64,000 bases of DNA from Streptosporangium pseudovulgare (GCF_014648055.1 NZ_BMQJ01000002.1:124001-188000); one strand, 5' to 3'. Counted from the first letter of the stretch, positions 16,634-25,371 are shown. Translations and numbers: made by a program. Notes: generated from the letters alone by a model not told the origin.

Positions 16634-17443
16634 ATGACAGCTGAGCACGCGGTGTACACCCACGGCCATCACGAGTCCGTGCTGCGGTCCCACAGGTGGC
16701 GGACCGCGGAGAACTCCGCCGCCCATCTCCTGCCGCACCTGAGGCCGGGGATGTCCCTGCTGGACGTCGGCTGCGGCCCCGGGACCATCACCGTGGACCT
16801 GGCCGGGCGGGTCGCGCCGGGGACGACCACCGCGGTGGAGGTCACCGCGGAGGCGCTGGCGCTGGCCCGCGCGGAGGCCGGGCGGCGGGGCGCCTCCGGT
16901 GTCGAGTTCGTCGTCTCCGACGTGCACGCGCTGGACTTCCCCGACGACACCTTCGACGTCGTCCACGCCCACCAGGTCCTGCAGCACGTCGGCGACCCCG
17001 TACGGGCGCTGCGGGAGATGCGCAGGGTGTGCCGGCCGGGCGGGATCGTGGCGGTGCGCGACAGCGACTACGCCGCGTTCGCCTGGTTCCCCCGGCTGCC
17101 CGAGCTGGACGAGTGGATGGACCTCTACCGGCGGGTGGCCAGGGCGTGCGGCGGCGAGCCGGACGCGGGACGGCGGCTGCTGTCGTGGGCGCGCGCGGCC
17201 GGCTTCACCGACATCACCGCCACCTCCTCGACCTGGTGCTTCGCCACGCCCGAGGACCGCGCCTGGTGGGGCGGGATGTGGGCCGAGCGGGTGCTGCGCT
17301 CGGACATGGCCCGTCACGCCCTGTCCTCGGGAGCCGCCACCGAGGACGACCTGCGCCGCCTGTCCGAGGGCTGGCTGAGGTGGGCGGGCGACGAGGACGG
17401 CTGGCTGTCGCTGCTCCACGGCGAGCTGGTCTGCCGCGCCTGA
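16634..17443 (+). CDS. Class I SAM-dependent methyltransferase
   Basis: This 269-residue methyltransferase has motif I in LLDVGCGPGTITVDLA near residues 43-58, an acidic residue at the end of strand 2 (AVEVTAEAL), VVSDVHALDFPDDTFDVVHAH as motifs II/III, and RRVCRPGGIVAVRDSD after it. The layout fits the UbiE/COQ5-like small-molecule methyltransferases. The substrate is unknown. GAGGAAG stands 9 bases upstream of the ATG. It stands alone in its direction and converges on the carboxypeptidase gene. Confidence 0.88.
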   Translation: MTAEHAVYTHGHHESVLRSHRWRTAENSAAHLLPHLRPGMSLLDVGCGPGTITVDLAGRVAPGTTTAVEVTAEALALARAEAGRRGASGVEFVVSDVHALDFPDDTFDVVHAHQVLQHVGDPVRALREMRRVCRPGGIVAVRDSDYAAFAWFPRLPELDEWMDLYRRVARACGGEPDAGRRLLSWARAAGFTDITATSSTWCFATPEDRAWWGGMWAERVLRSDMARHALSSGAATEDDLRRLSEGWLRWAGDEDGWLSLLHGELVCRA

Positions 17444-17484
17444 GCGCCGGGGCGCCGTCGACGGCGGGACGCCGGCCGGGGACG

Positions 17485-18762
17485 TCAGGCGGGAGCGGGA
17501 CGCCGGCCCGGGGCGGCGGCCGGACCCTCCCCCGCGCCGCAGTACCGCGCCGCCCCGCCGATGATCCGGTGGACGCAGCCGGAGTACTCCAGGAAGCGGA
17601 GCACGGCCTCCCGGTTGCGGGCGGTCTGCGGGGCGATCCGCCCACCGGGCGGGTAGAAGCCGGGGGCGCCGCGGGCCGGGTACATCTCGAAGGTGTAGCT
17701 GAAGATCTTGAAGGTGCCCCACATCCAGTCGCCGAGCGTTCCGTCCATGACGTAGCGGTCCCCGGCCTGGCGGGGGGTGTAGCCGTTGACGGCGGCCATG
17801 CTCCGGCCGAGCGCGGCGTACGCCGCGCGGTCGTCCCGGGTCAGGCCCGGGGCGGTGTCGGCGCGGGTGTGGCCGTACGGCCACATGATCAGCTCGCCGT
17901 AGGAGTGCCAGTCGATGTGCGCCCTGATCTGCTGGACGCCGTCCACCACGCGGCCGCGCACCCAGTCGGCGGCCGCCCTGACCTCGGGGGCCGACTCGCT
18001 CGCCGGGCCCCGGTAGGTCTGGGCGGCGGGCGAGCCCGAGGAGCCGCCGCAGCAGCCCCACAGGTAGGGCCAGTTGCGGTTCAGGTCGGTGCCCACGGCG
18101 GAGGAGCCCGGGGCGGGCTGGCGGTTCTTGCGCCAGCCGCGGCGGGAGCCGCCCGCGAGGTCGTACTCGCCGCCGTCCGGGTTGAGGTCCGGCATGATCC
18201 AGATCTCGTGCCCGTCGACCAGCCCGGTGATCCGCTCGTCCCGGCCGTAGCCCTCGGTGAGCAGGTGGAGGAGGTAGAGCGCCATCTCGACGGTGAGGTG
18301 CTCCCGGGCGTGCTGGTGGTGGGTGAACAGGACCTCGGGCTCGTCCTCGTCCACGGCGACGTTGTCGCTGATCTTGACGACGAGCAGGTCGCGGCCCTCG
18401 TAGGAGGTGCCGTAGACGGCGCTGCGGGCGATGCCGGGGTGGGCCGCGACGATCCGGCCCGCCTCCGCCACCGTCTCGGCGTAGGAGTGGTACCCGGAGC
18501 CGCCCGCCGGGGAGCCGGGGAGCGAGGCGCGCGAGACCGGGACACGGGGAGCCTGGGCATGGGGAGCCCGGGCATGGGGAGCCCGGGCACGGAGAACCGG
18601 GGCACGGGAAGCCGGGGCGTGAAGGGCCGGGGCGTGAAGGGCCGGGGCGTGAAGGGCCGGGGCGTGAAGGGCCGGGGCGTGAAGGGCCGGGGCGTGAAGG
18701 GCGACCCCGCCCAGGCACGCCAGGGCCAGGAACGTGCGCGCCACGATCGGCCGGCGTCTCAT
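17485..18762 (-). CDS. Secreted M14-family zinc carboxypeptidase
   Basis: This 425-residue secreted metallopeptidase has an N-terminal signal peptide ([19 protein letters not shown]), followed at once by a low-complexity stretch of five-residue repeats (HAPAL and then RAPHA-type), and then the M14 domain. The zinc ligands are visible in [12 protein letters not shown] (His...Glu) and [10 protein letters not shown] (His), and the general-base Glu in SYTFEMYP. The substrate-binding Asn/Arg is in [10 protein letters not shown]. It should remove C-terminal residues from extracellular peptides. The start at 18762 is chosen because it begins a normal signal peptide; the frame stays open further upstream. 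The repeat tract makes the mature N-terminus variable in length. Confidence 0.9.
   Translation of the reverse strand: MRRRPIVARTFLALACLGGVALHAPALHAPALHAPALHAPALHAPALHAPASRAPVLRARAPHARAPHAQAPRVPVSRASLPGSPAGGSGYHSYAETVAEAGRIVAAHPGIARSAVYGTSYEGRDLLVVKISDNVAVDEDEPEVLFTHHQHAREHLTVEMALYLLHLLTEGYGRDERITGLVDGHEIWIMPDLNPDGGEYDLAGGSRRGWRKNRQPAPGSSAVGTDLNRNWPYLWGCCGGSSGSPAAQTYRGPASESAPEVRAAADWVRGRVVDGVQQIRAHIDWHSYGELIMWPYGHTRADTAPGLTRDDRAAYAALGRSMAAVNGYTPRQAGDRYVMDGTLGDWMWGTFKIFSYTFEMYPARGAPGFYPPGGRIAPQTARNREAVLRFLEYSGCVHRIIGGAARYCGAGEGPAAAPGRRPAPA
18541..18700 (+). repeat. In-frame 15-bp tandem repeat tract inside the M14 carboxypeptidase gene
   Basis: Six perfect copies of GCCGGGGCGTGAAGG run from 18611 to 18700. 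Degenerate 15-base units (GCATGGGGAGCCCGG type) run from about 18541 to 18610. Because the unit is a multiple of three, copy-number changes lengthen or shorten the protein without breaking the frame. Confidence 0.95.
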
Positions 18763-18949
18763 CGGTGTCCCCCGGACACCTGATCCAAGCGGCCGCCGCG
18801 CGTCCGCGCCGGGAGACGGGCGGAGCCGTTGACGGGTCATGACCCGGATTTCGGCTCCGGCCTACCCGGCCCGGGGGGAGCGGTCCCGATCCGTCCGGCG
18901 CCGGCCGGGAGGGCCGGGGCGCGGGCCGGTCGCGGAACCGTGGCCGTCG

Positions 18950-19357
18950 TCAGAAATCGACCTCGAACCAGAGGGTGCGGGGGCCGCCGTGGCAGCCGTC
19001 GTCGACGCCCCAACGGCCGGCGAGCAGGTCGACCAGGAACATCCCGCGGCCGCTCTCCGCGTCGGGGTCGTTGCGCACGTGCGGCGCCGAGGCGCCCGAG
19101 CCGGCGTCGGAGACCTCGACGAGGACGACCCCGGCCCCGAGCTCCACGGTCATCGTGACCGCGCCGCCGCCGCCCGACCCGGAGTGCACGACCGAGTTGG
19201 TGACCACCTCGCTGACGAGGAGGACGACGTCCTCGTACGCGGGGTGGCACTCCCCCAGGAGCTCCCGGACCCGGTGCCGGGCCACCGACACCGACTCCGG
19301 GACGCCCCGCAGGGTGAGTGTTAATCGAGGTTGAACCGTCTGCTGCCGCGTTGTCAT
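18950..19357 (-). CDS. RsbW-like ATP-binding protein (anti-sigma-factor-type HATPase)
   Basis: This 135-residue GHKL ATPase of the HATPase_c_2/RsbW type has the N box in LLVSEVVTNSVVHS, G1 in EVSDAGSG, and G2 in GRGMFLVDLLAGRWGV. Such proteins act as serine kinases on anti-anti-sigma factors or as switch proteins. In actinomycetes they are frequently next to XRE/DUF397 gene pairs, as here: the neighbour is divergent and shares a 148-base promoter region. The start at 19357 (MTTRQQ) is chosen because the upstream frame is antisense to the regulator. No partner sigma factor is in the window. Confidence 0.88.
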   Translation of the reverse strand: MTTRQQTVQPRLTLTLRGVPESVSVARHRVRELLGECHPAYEDVVLLVSEVVTNSVVHSGSGGGGAVTMTVELGAGVVLVEVSDAGSGASAPHVRNDPDAESGRGMFLVDLLAGRWGVDDGCHGGPRTLWFEVDF

Positions 19358-19448
19358 GATCGGCCTCGCTCCCCGGACCCGCACATTCCCATGCGCGTCG
19401 CGCTCTGAGATGGCACACTCACTCACGGTGAACTGTTCTACCAGGGAC

Positions 19449-19467
19449 TTCAATAGCTCATATTGAA
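19449..19467. promoter_or_regulatory. Operator-like inverted repeat TTCAATA-gctca-TATTGAA
   Basis: Seven-base perfect arms are separated by 5 bases in the divergent region between the RsbW-like and XRE genes, 39 bases before the regulator start. It is AT-rich in a GC-rich surrounding. It is a natural candidate for autoregulation by the XRE protein; binding is inferred. Confidence 0.6.
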
Positions 19468-19505
19468 ATTCCACAGTTTTCTTGTCCAAGGACGGAGATA
19501 CGTGC

Positions 19506-20375
19506 ATGGCTACCCGGCGCAGTCCGACAGCTCGGCATCGCCGTCTCATGGCCGAGTTGACGCGGTTGAGGGAGGACAGCGGGCTGTCACGGGCGGAGGT
19601 GGCGGAGCGGATCGGCTCCACCGACACCACCGTCTGGAGATACGAGACGGGTCTCACCCGTCCCAAACCCTCCGACGTGGCGGCCCTCACCGATGTGTAC
19701 GGCGTGACGGGCGCGGCCCGGGAGACCCTGGTGCAGATGGCCAGGGAGGCCCGGCAGCGTGGCTGGTGGCATCGCCACCGGCAGACTCTGAAACCCGGCT
19801 TCGACTCGTACATCGGGCTGGAGGCGGAGGCGTCGGTGGTGCGCTCCTACGAGCCACTGGTCGTCCCCGGCCTGATGCAGACCGAGGCCTACGCGCGTGC
19901 CGTCATCGAGGTGACCACCGTGACCCACGCCCCTCCTGAAGTCGATGAGAAGGTCACCGTACGCATCTCACGCCAGCAGTTGCTGCACGGCCCCGGCGAG
20001 CCGATCCAGCTGGTCTCCGTGCTCGACGAGGCGGTGCTCCGCCGCCAGGTCGGCGGGCCGAAGGTGATGCGCGAGCAACTGGAGCACCTCGTCGATCTCG
20101 GCAAGCTGCCCAACGTGGAGATCCGGGTCATCCCGTTCTCCGCGGGGGCGCACGCCGCGATGGACGGCCCGTTCTGCCTGCTGGGCTTTCCCGAGCCCGG
20201 CGATCTCGACCTGGTCTATCTGGAGCAGGCGGCGAGCGGGCTCGTCCTGGAGGATCCGGACGAGGTGCGCCGGTACACGCTCATGTTCGGGAGCCTCACC
20301 GCGATGGCTCTCAGGGCGGACGCCTCGGCCGCCTTCATCGCGGAGCTGGCGAAGAAATGTTCCAACCAGCGATAG
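19506..20375 (+). CDS. XRE-family regulator with DUF5753 domain (Scr1/WhiJ-like)
   Basis: This 289-residue protein has an N-terminal helix-turn-helix at about residues 12-65 (LTRLREDSGLSRAEVAERIG, then STDTTVWRYETGLTRP) and a C-terminal DUF5753 domain (PGLMQTEAYARAVI, then VRISRQQLLHG, LPNVEIRVIPFSAGAHAAMDG and VYLEQAASGLVLE). In Streptomyces such proteins (WhiJ, Scr1-like) work with a small DUF397 protein in development or antibiotic regulation and have been described as toxin-antitoxin-like. The DUF397 gene follows 9 bases downstream. The ATG at 19506 has GGAG 10 bases upstream, better than the TTG or other starts further out. Confidence 0.92.
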   Translation: MATRRSPTARHRRLMAELTRLREDSGLSRAEVAERIGSTDTTVWRYETGLTRPKPSDVAALTDVYGVTGAARETLVQMAREARQRGWWHRHRQTLKPGFDSYIGLEAEASVVRSYEPLVVPGLMQTEAYARAVIEVTTVTHAPPEVDEKVTVRISRQQLLHGPGEPIQLVSVLDEAVLRRQVGGPKVMREQLEHLVDLGKLPNVEIRVIPFSAGAHAAMDGPFCLLGFPEPGDLDLVYLEQAASGLVLEDPDEVRRYTLMFGSLTAMALRADASAAFIAELAKKCSNQR

Positions 20376-20384
20376 GAAGAAAGA

Positions 20385-20627
20385 GTGCAGAGGTCCACCA
20401 TGGATCTGTCCAGCGTCGCGTGGCGCAAGAGCAGCCGCAGTACCGGAGGGAACTGCGTCGAAGTGGCGATCGTGCCCGGTGACCCGGCTGTGGCGGCCCA
20501 CAAGGCCCAGGCGGACGAGCTCTACCTCGTCCGTGACTCCAAGGATCCGGACGGCCCGGCCCTGGCGTTCACCCAGGGCGAGTGGGACGCCTTCGTCGGC
20601 GGGGTCAAGGACGGCGAGTTCGGCTGA
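20385..20627 (+). CDS. DUF397 family small protein (Scr2-like partner)
   Basis: This protein has 80 residues from GTG 20385, or 75 from ATG 20400, which also has an AGAGG before it. It contains the family hallmarks WRKSSRSTGGNCVEVA and LYLVRDSKDPDGPALAFTQGEWDAFV. DUF397 proteins are the cognate partners of XRE/DUF5753 regulators. The gene follows its regulator after 9 bases, so the two are co-transcribed. A stem-loop lies 75 bases past the stop. Confidence 0.92.
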   Translation: MQRSTMDLSSVAWRKSSRSTGGNCVEVAIVPGDPAVAAHKAQADELYLVRDSKDPDGPALAFTQGEWDAFVGGVKDGEFG

Positions 20628-20701
20628 CAGATCTCCCCGGGGGGACCGGTCCGCCGGCTCCCCGGTCCGGCCGGAGGCTCCCGCCGCCGGCACCGACAAC
20701 A

Positions 20702-20733
20702 GGGCCGGGAGTCCCCTCGGGGGCTCCCGGCCC
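20702..20733 (+). terminator. Terminator of the XRE/DUF397 operon
   Basis: GGGCCGGGAG (20702-20711) pairs with CTCCCGGCCC (20724-20733), and an inner CCCC/GGGG extension reduces the loop. It is downstream of the DUF397 gene and ahead of the AT-richer region preceding the next gene. Confidence 0.6.
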
Positions 20734-20930
20734 TTCCCGTTCCTCCTCCGCCGGCACCCGATCGTCGTGTAACGTCCGCCGCCCATTTAAACGACATAGT
20801 GATAAATATCCGGACCGAAGGTCGGCAGTGGCTTTTCCCGGAGCGGGAAATGACCAACGATGGATGGGGTGAGACGCCACCCATCGTGCTCGTCCCCGGC
20901 CGACCGGCCGGCGACGGACCTGGAGTTCGC

Positions 20931-21347
20931 ATGAACCAGCGTTCGGACGACAGCACCCGCGACCGCCGGGCGCGCGGATTGGAGATCATGAGACGGGTCC
21001 ACGGCGGGGACGACGCCGGAGACGGTTCCGCGGCGGCCGGCGTGGGCCGGGGCGAGGGCTCCGGCGACTTCTTCGGCATGACCGTGGAGCACCTGTTCGG
21101 CGAGGTGTGGTCCCGGGAGGGGCTGAGCATGCGCGACCGCAGGCTCCTCCTGCTCGGCCTCCTCGTCGGCCAGGGCATGGACGACCTCGTGGAGATCCAG
21201 CTCGACGCGGCGCTGCGGACCGGCGAGCTCACCCCGGACGAGCTCCGCGAGATCGTCGTCTTCCTCACTCACTACGCCGGGTGGCCCCGCGGCTCCCGGC
21301 TCAACACCCAGGTCGAGGAGCTGATCGCCCGTGTCATGCGCGCGTAG
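20931..21347 (+). CDS. Carboxymuconolactone-decarboxylase-like protein
   Basis: This 138-residue protein resembles the CMD/AhpD-like alpha-helical family: RRARGLEIMRRVHGGD, a variable loop, VEHLFGEVWSREGLSMRDRRLLLLGLLVGQGM, and LREIVVFLTHYAGWPRGSRL. The Cys-x-x-Cys of true AhpD peroxidase partners is absent, so it belongs to the decarboxylase-like, not the redox, branch. An alternative in-frame ATG at 20850 also has GGAG upstream and would add 27 residues (MTNDGWGETPPIVL); I preferred 20931 because family similarity begins there. The function is not predictable from its neighbours. Confidence 0.82.
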   Translation: MNQRSDDSTRDRRARGLEIMRRVHGGDDAGDGSAAAGVGRGEGSGDFFGMTVEHLFGEVWSREGLSMRDRRLLLLGLLVGQGMDDLVEIQLDAALRTGELTPDELREIVVFLTHYAGWPRGSRLNTQVEELIARVMRA

Positions 21348-21443
21348 CGGACCGCGCGGTGGCATGCCGTACGGCCCGCCGCGCGGGACGCGGAGCCCGG
21401 CCGCCCGTGCCCGCGCGGGCCGTACGGGGACGGGCGGGACGGT

Positions 21444-22703
21444 TCAGAGGTGCTCGACGTTGGGCCCCCGGCAGCGGCGGCGCGTGTCGAAGACGAACGG
21501 GCTCACCCGTTGGACCCGCTCGTAGTCGAAGCGGTCGTGGTCGGTGAGGACGACCACCGCGTCCGCCTCCGACAGCTCCCGTTCGGTCGCCGCGACCAGC
21601 TCGATCCCGGGCGGCGCGAGGTAGGCGTCCACGTGGGGGTCGGCGGCCCGCACGTCCGCGCCCAGCTTGACCAGGGCCCTGGCCACCTCGATCGCGGGCG
21701 ACTCGCGGCAGTCCCCGGCGTTGGCCTTGTAGGCCAGGCCGAGCAGGAGCACCCGGCTGCCCCGCAGCGGCCGGCCCTGCCGGTTCAGCGCGAGGATGAG
21801 CCGGTGCACGACGTGGTCGGGCATGTGGTCGTTGATGTCGTTGGCCAGCTCCACGAAGCGGAAGTTGTGCCCCAGGGCGCGCTTGACCTTCCACGACAGG
21901 TAGGAGGGGTCGATCGGCAGGCAGTGCCCGCCGACGCCGGGGCCGGGGGTGAAGCGCAGGTAGCCGAACGGCTTGGTGGAGGCGGCGTCGATGGCCTCCC
22001 AGACGTCGATCCCGAGTTGCTGCGCGAAGATGGAGAGCTCGTTCACCAGGGCGATGTTGACGTGCCTGAAGGTGTTCTCCAGGAGCTTGCACAGCTCGGC
22101 CACCTGGAGCGAGGAGACGCAGACGACGTCCCGCACGATGCGCCCGTAGAACTCGGAGACCTTCCGCAGGGACGCCTGGTCGATCCCGGACACGACCTTG
22201 GGGGTGTTCTCCAGGTGCCAGTGCGGATTGCCGGGATCGATGCGTTCGGGGCTGTAGCCGAGGAAGAAGTCCTCGGGCGTGCACAGTCCCGACCCCTCCT
22301 CCAGCAGCGGCCGCAGGTACTCCTCCGTGGTCCCGGGATAGGTGGTGGACTCCAGGATCATCGTGGCGCCGGGCCGCAGGAGCGGGGCGATCGACTCGCC
22401 GGCCGAGCCGATGTGCCTGAGGTCGGGGACGCCCTCGCGCAGGGGCGTCGGCACGGTGATCACACAGACGTCGAAGCCCTCGGCGTCGGCGTAGTCCGTG
22501 CTGGCGAGGTAGCGGCCCGAGCGGTGGGCCGCCGACAGCGTCTCGTCACCGACGTCCTCGACGTACGACTCGGCGGCGTTCAGCCGCTTGACCCGCCAGT
22601 CGTCGACGTCGACGCCCACCACGTCGAAACCCGCGTCGACGGCCCGCATCGCCAGCGGCAGCCCTACGTATCCCTGGCCGACAACGACCAGCTTCTCCCC
22701 CAT
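21444..22703 (-). CDS. UDP-N-acetylhexosamine 6-dehydrogenase (WbpA-like)
   Basis: This 419-residue nucleotide-sugar dehydrogenase has an N-terminal NAD fold with VVGQGYVGLPLA, a central KLLENTFRHVNIALVNEL helix, and the catalytic Cys in PGPGVGGHCLPIDPSYL. The C-terminal UDP-binding domain starts at VLLLGLAYKANAGDCRESPA. The segment FGYLRFTPGPGVGGHCLPIDP matches the WbpA (UDP-GlcNAc to UDP-GlcNAcA) group better than WecC. It would supply an acidic HexNAc uronate to the polysaccharide locus. It is transcribed away from that locus and opens its left border. Confidence 0.9.
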   Translation of the reverse strand: MGEKLVVVGQGYVGLPLAMRAVDAGFDVVGVDVDDWRVKRLNAAESYVEDVGDETLSAAHRSGRYLASTDYADAEGFDVCVITVPTPLREGVPDLRHIGSAGESIAPLLRPGATMILESTTYPGTTEEYLRPLLEEGSGLCTPEDFFLGYSPERIDPGNPHWHLENTPKVVSGIDQASLRKVSEFYGRIVRDVVCVSSLQVAELCKLLENTFRHVNIALVNELSIFAQQLGIDVWEAIDAASTKPFGYLRFTPGPGVGGHCLPIDPSYLSWKVKRALGHNFRFVELANDINDHMPDHVVHRLILALNRQGRPLRGSRVLLLGLAYKANAGDCRESPAIEVARALVKLGADVRAADPHVDAYLAPPGIELVAATERELSEADAVVVLTDHDRFDYERVQRVSPFVFDTRRRCRGPNVEHL

Positions 22704-23171
22704 ATCCGCACCCCCATCACTTAGAGCGATATACCCCCGACTGTAAGAGTCCGGCGCGCTTGCGACGCCGTTTCGGTCGCGGTCCGGGCGTGTCGCCCCC
22801 CGGCGGGACCGTGACGGCGCCGGAGGCGCGACGGAAAGACCACCATTCGTAATTTATAAACCGAATAATGGGCGGAATGGCGGGTGAGTAAATTATATTC
22901 CATCGACGCGCTAAAAGACGTCTTTCGTGCTTTTCCGGAGACCTGGACGCACCCGCACCGAGGCACAGTCGTCTGCGTACGGCGCGGCGCCCTCCGCCGG
23001 CACGGCGTATCCGCGCGTTCTCCCGCACCGCCCGCCGTGGGCGCGCCGGACCGCGGACGCGGCGAACGACACACGAACCGGGCGGGCGCCGCGAGATCTC
23101 ACAGCCGGCTTCAGGCCACGGGGCACACCGGACGCCTGACCCGGCACGGAGCCAGCGAGGAGTTGTGTCGT
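22704..23171. other. 468-base divergent intergenic region with AT-rich core
   Basis: No gene is supported here. The core (22845-22930) is much richer in A and T than the rest of the window. It holds TAATTTA (22850-22856) and its inverse TAAATTA (22889-22895), plus the 12-base perfect palindrome AAAGACGTCTTT (22914-22925). The promoters of the divergent dehydrogenase and ice-binding genes probably lie here. Confidence 0.5.
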
Positions 23172-25352
23172 ATGTCCGATCCCTATCGCGATGCCGTCGG
23201 CCCGCAGACCGGGATGACCGCCGCGCCACAGGAGCCACGGCGCGGAAGGAGCCGCCGATGGCCACTGACGCGCCCAGGCCGGACGGCCGGCCGCGCCGCG
23301 CGACCCGCGCGGCGGGTCGCCACCGCGCCCGGGGGGAGAGCCGGCCGGTCGAGGGTCCTGCCGCGGAACGGTCCCCGCGCCTGGCTGAGGACCTCCGTCA
23401 CCGCCGCTCTCGTGCTGGGCGTGGTCGCCGGGACGCAGTCCGGCGCGGCGGCGACACCGCCTCTGGGCATCGGCAGCGCCATGCCCTTCGCGGCGCTGGC
23501 CGGAACCGCGGTCGTCAACACCAACCTCACCTCGATCACCGGGGACCTCGGGGTGAGCCCGGGCTCGTCGGTGGTCGGCTTTCCCCCCGGCACCGTGTCG
23601 GGCGCCATCCACGGCGCCGACGCCGTCGCGGCCCAGGCCAAGGCCGATCTGGTCGTCGCCTACAACAGCGCGGCCGGGCGGACGCCCGACGCCACCCTGG
23701 CCCCGCAACTGGGCGGGACGACCGTGAACCCGGGCGTCTACAACTCCACCGACGGGACCTTCGCGATCAACGGCACGCTCACCCTCGACGCGCAGGGCGA
23801 CCCGGACGCCGTCTTCATCTTCCAGGCGTCCAGCCTCACCACGGCCAACGTCAGCAACGTCAGCCTCCTTCGCGGCGCGCAGGCGAACAACCTCTTCTGG
23901 CAGGTCAGCGGCAACGCGACCCTGGGCACGTACTCCACCTTCCGGGGGAACCTCCTGGACCGGAACTCGGTCACGGTGAACGGCGGCGCGGCCGTCTTCG
24001 GCCGCGTGTTCGCCCTCAACGGCACGATCAGCACCCAGGGCACCACGAGCCTGCCGGCCACCCGCATCACCGTGCCGAACGACCCGCCGACCACCACGAC
24101 CCTGGCCTCGTCCCCCAACCCCGTCTGGGTGGACCGGCCGGTCACCTTCACCGCCACGGTGGCGGCGACCAGCGGCACGGTCGTCCCCGCCGGCGAGGTG
24201 GTCTTCAAGGACGGCCCGACCATCATCGGCTCGGCCTACCACAGCGGTCTGGCCCCGGCCACGTTCACGACCTCGGGCCTGTCGGCGGGCGACCATCACA
24301 TCACCGCCGTCTACCTGGGCGGGGACACCTTCGACCACGAGGCCGTGATCCACTTCGCCCCGAGCACGTCGCCCGAGCTGATCCAGTCCGTGTCGGACAG
24401 CCTGTGGGACAAGAAGGCCACACCGGCGGTCCCGGCCCAGCCCGACTCCCAGGACGTCACGATCGGGGTGAAGTTCAAGCCCGCCACGGACGGCGTCATC
24501 ACCGGCGTGCGCTTCTACAAGGCGCCGCAGAACATCGGAACCCACTTCGGGAGCCTGTGGACCAGCGGCGGCACCCTGCTCGCGAACGCGACCTTCACCA
24601 ACGAGACCGCCTCCGGCTGGCAGCAGGTGAACTTCGCCACACCGGTCCCGGTCACCGCGGGCACCACCTACGTCGCCTCCTACTACACCGGCGGCCGCTA
24701 CTCGGTGACCAGGCCCTACTTCACCGCGCCGTACGTCAACGGCCTGCTCACCGGTCTGGCGGACGGCGCCGAGGGCGGCAACGGCGTGTACACCTACGGC
24801 CCGGCGAACGCCTTCCCGACGAGCACCTTCCAGGCCTCCAACTACTGGGTCGACGTGGTGTTCAGGCCGTCGAACAGCCTGTGGGACGCCACGGCCACAC
24901 CGGCGGTCCCGGCCCAGCCCGACTCCCAGGACGTCTCGGTCGGGGTGAAGTTCAAGCCCGCCACGAACGGCGTCATCACCGGCGTCCGCTTCTACAAGGC
25001 GCCGCAGAACACCGGGACCCACATCGGAGGCCTGTGGACCAGCGGCGGCACCCTGCTCGCCAGCGCGACCTTCACCAACGAGACCGCCTCCGGCTGGCAG
25101 CAGGTGAACTTCGCCACACCGGTCCCGGTCACCGCCGGCACCACCTACGTCGCCTCCTACCACACCGGAGGCCGCTACTCGCTGAACAGGCCCTACTTCA
25201 CCGCGCCGTACACCAACGGCCCGCTCACCGCGCTCGCGGACGGCGCCGAGGGCGGCAACGGCGTGTACACCTACAGCCCGGCGAACGCCTTCCCGACGAG
25301 CACCGTCCAGGCCTCCAACTACTGGGTCGACGTGGTGTTCGAAAGCACCTGA
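23172..25352 (+). CDS. Secreted ice-binding-like protein (DUF3494) with Ig-like and two DUF4082 domains
   Basis: This 726-residue exported protein has a long basic N-region followed by a signal segment (TSVTAALVLGVVAGTQSGAAA, about residues 73-93). The DUF3494 ice-binding-like domain spans about 97-297 (PFAALAGTAVVNTN, GDLGVSPGSSVVGFPPG, DAVFIFQASSLTT, GNATLGTYSTFRGNLL). An Ig-like domain follows at about 305-395, then two near-identical DUF4082 modules at about 410-567 and 569-724. DUF3494 proteins are adhesins or ice-binders; DUF4082 is a beta-sandwich found on secreted carbohydrate-related proteins. GAGGAG precedes the ATG. It lies in the polysaccharide locus, so binding to the capsule is a reasonable guess. 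Confidence 0.88.
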   Translation: MSDPYRDAVGPQTGMTAAPQEPRRGRSRRWPLTRPGRTAGRAARPARRVATAPGGRAGRSRVLPRNGPRAWLRTSVTAALVLGVVAGTQSGAAATPPLGIGSAMPFAALAGTAVVNTNLTSITGDLGVSPGSSVVGFPPGTVSGAIHGADAVAAQAKADLVVAYNSAAGRTPDATLAPQLGGTTVNPGVYNSTDGTFAINGTLTLDAQGDPDAVFIFQASSLTTANVSNVSLLRGAQANNLFWQVSGNATLGTYSTFRGNLLDRNSVTVNGGAAVFGRVFALNGTISTQGTTSLPATRITVPNDPPTTTTLASSPNPVWVDRPVTFTATVAATSGTVVPAGEVVFKDGPTIIGSAYHSGLAPATFTTSGLSAGDHHITAVYLGGDTFDHEAVIHFAPSTSPELIQSVSDSLWDKKATPAVPAQPDSQDVTIGVKFKPATDGVITGVRFYKAPQNIGTHFGSLWTSGGTLLANATFTNETASGWQQVNFATPVPVTAGTTYVASYYTGGRYSVTRPYFTAPYVNGLLTGLADGAEGGNGVYTYGPANAFPTSTFQASNYWVDVVFRPSNSLWDATATPAVPAQPDSQDVSVGVKFKPATNGVITGVRFYKAPQNTGTHIGGLWTSGGTLLASATFTNETASGWQQVNFATPVPVTAGTTYVASYHTGGRYSLNRPYFTAPYTNGPLTALADGAEGGNGVYTYSPANAFPTSTVQASNYWVDVVFEST
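24399..25349 (+). repeat. Two tandem DUF4082-coding units, 477-base period
   Basis: Unit 1 (24399-24875) and unit 2 (24876-25349) are nearly identical in DNA, including third codon positions, over long stretches (for example the runs coding TFTNETASGWQQVNFATPV). This indicates a recent duplication or ongoing gene conversion. Confidence 0.9.
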
Positions 25353-25371
25353 CGCCGCGCCCACCGCGGCC

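Noticed and set aside
22884..23171. N-terminal extension of the ice-binding-like protein
   Set aside because: The extension crosses the AT-rich promoter region; the ATG at 23172 has a strong GAGGAG and is followed by a proper basic region and signal segment.
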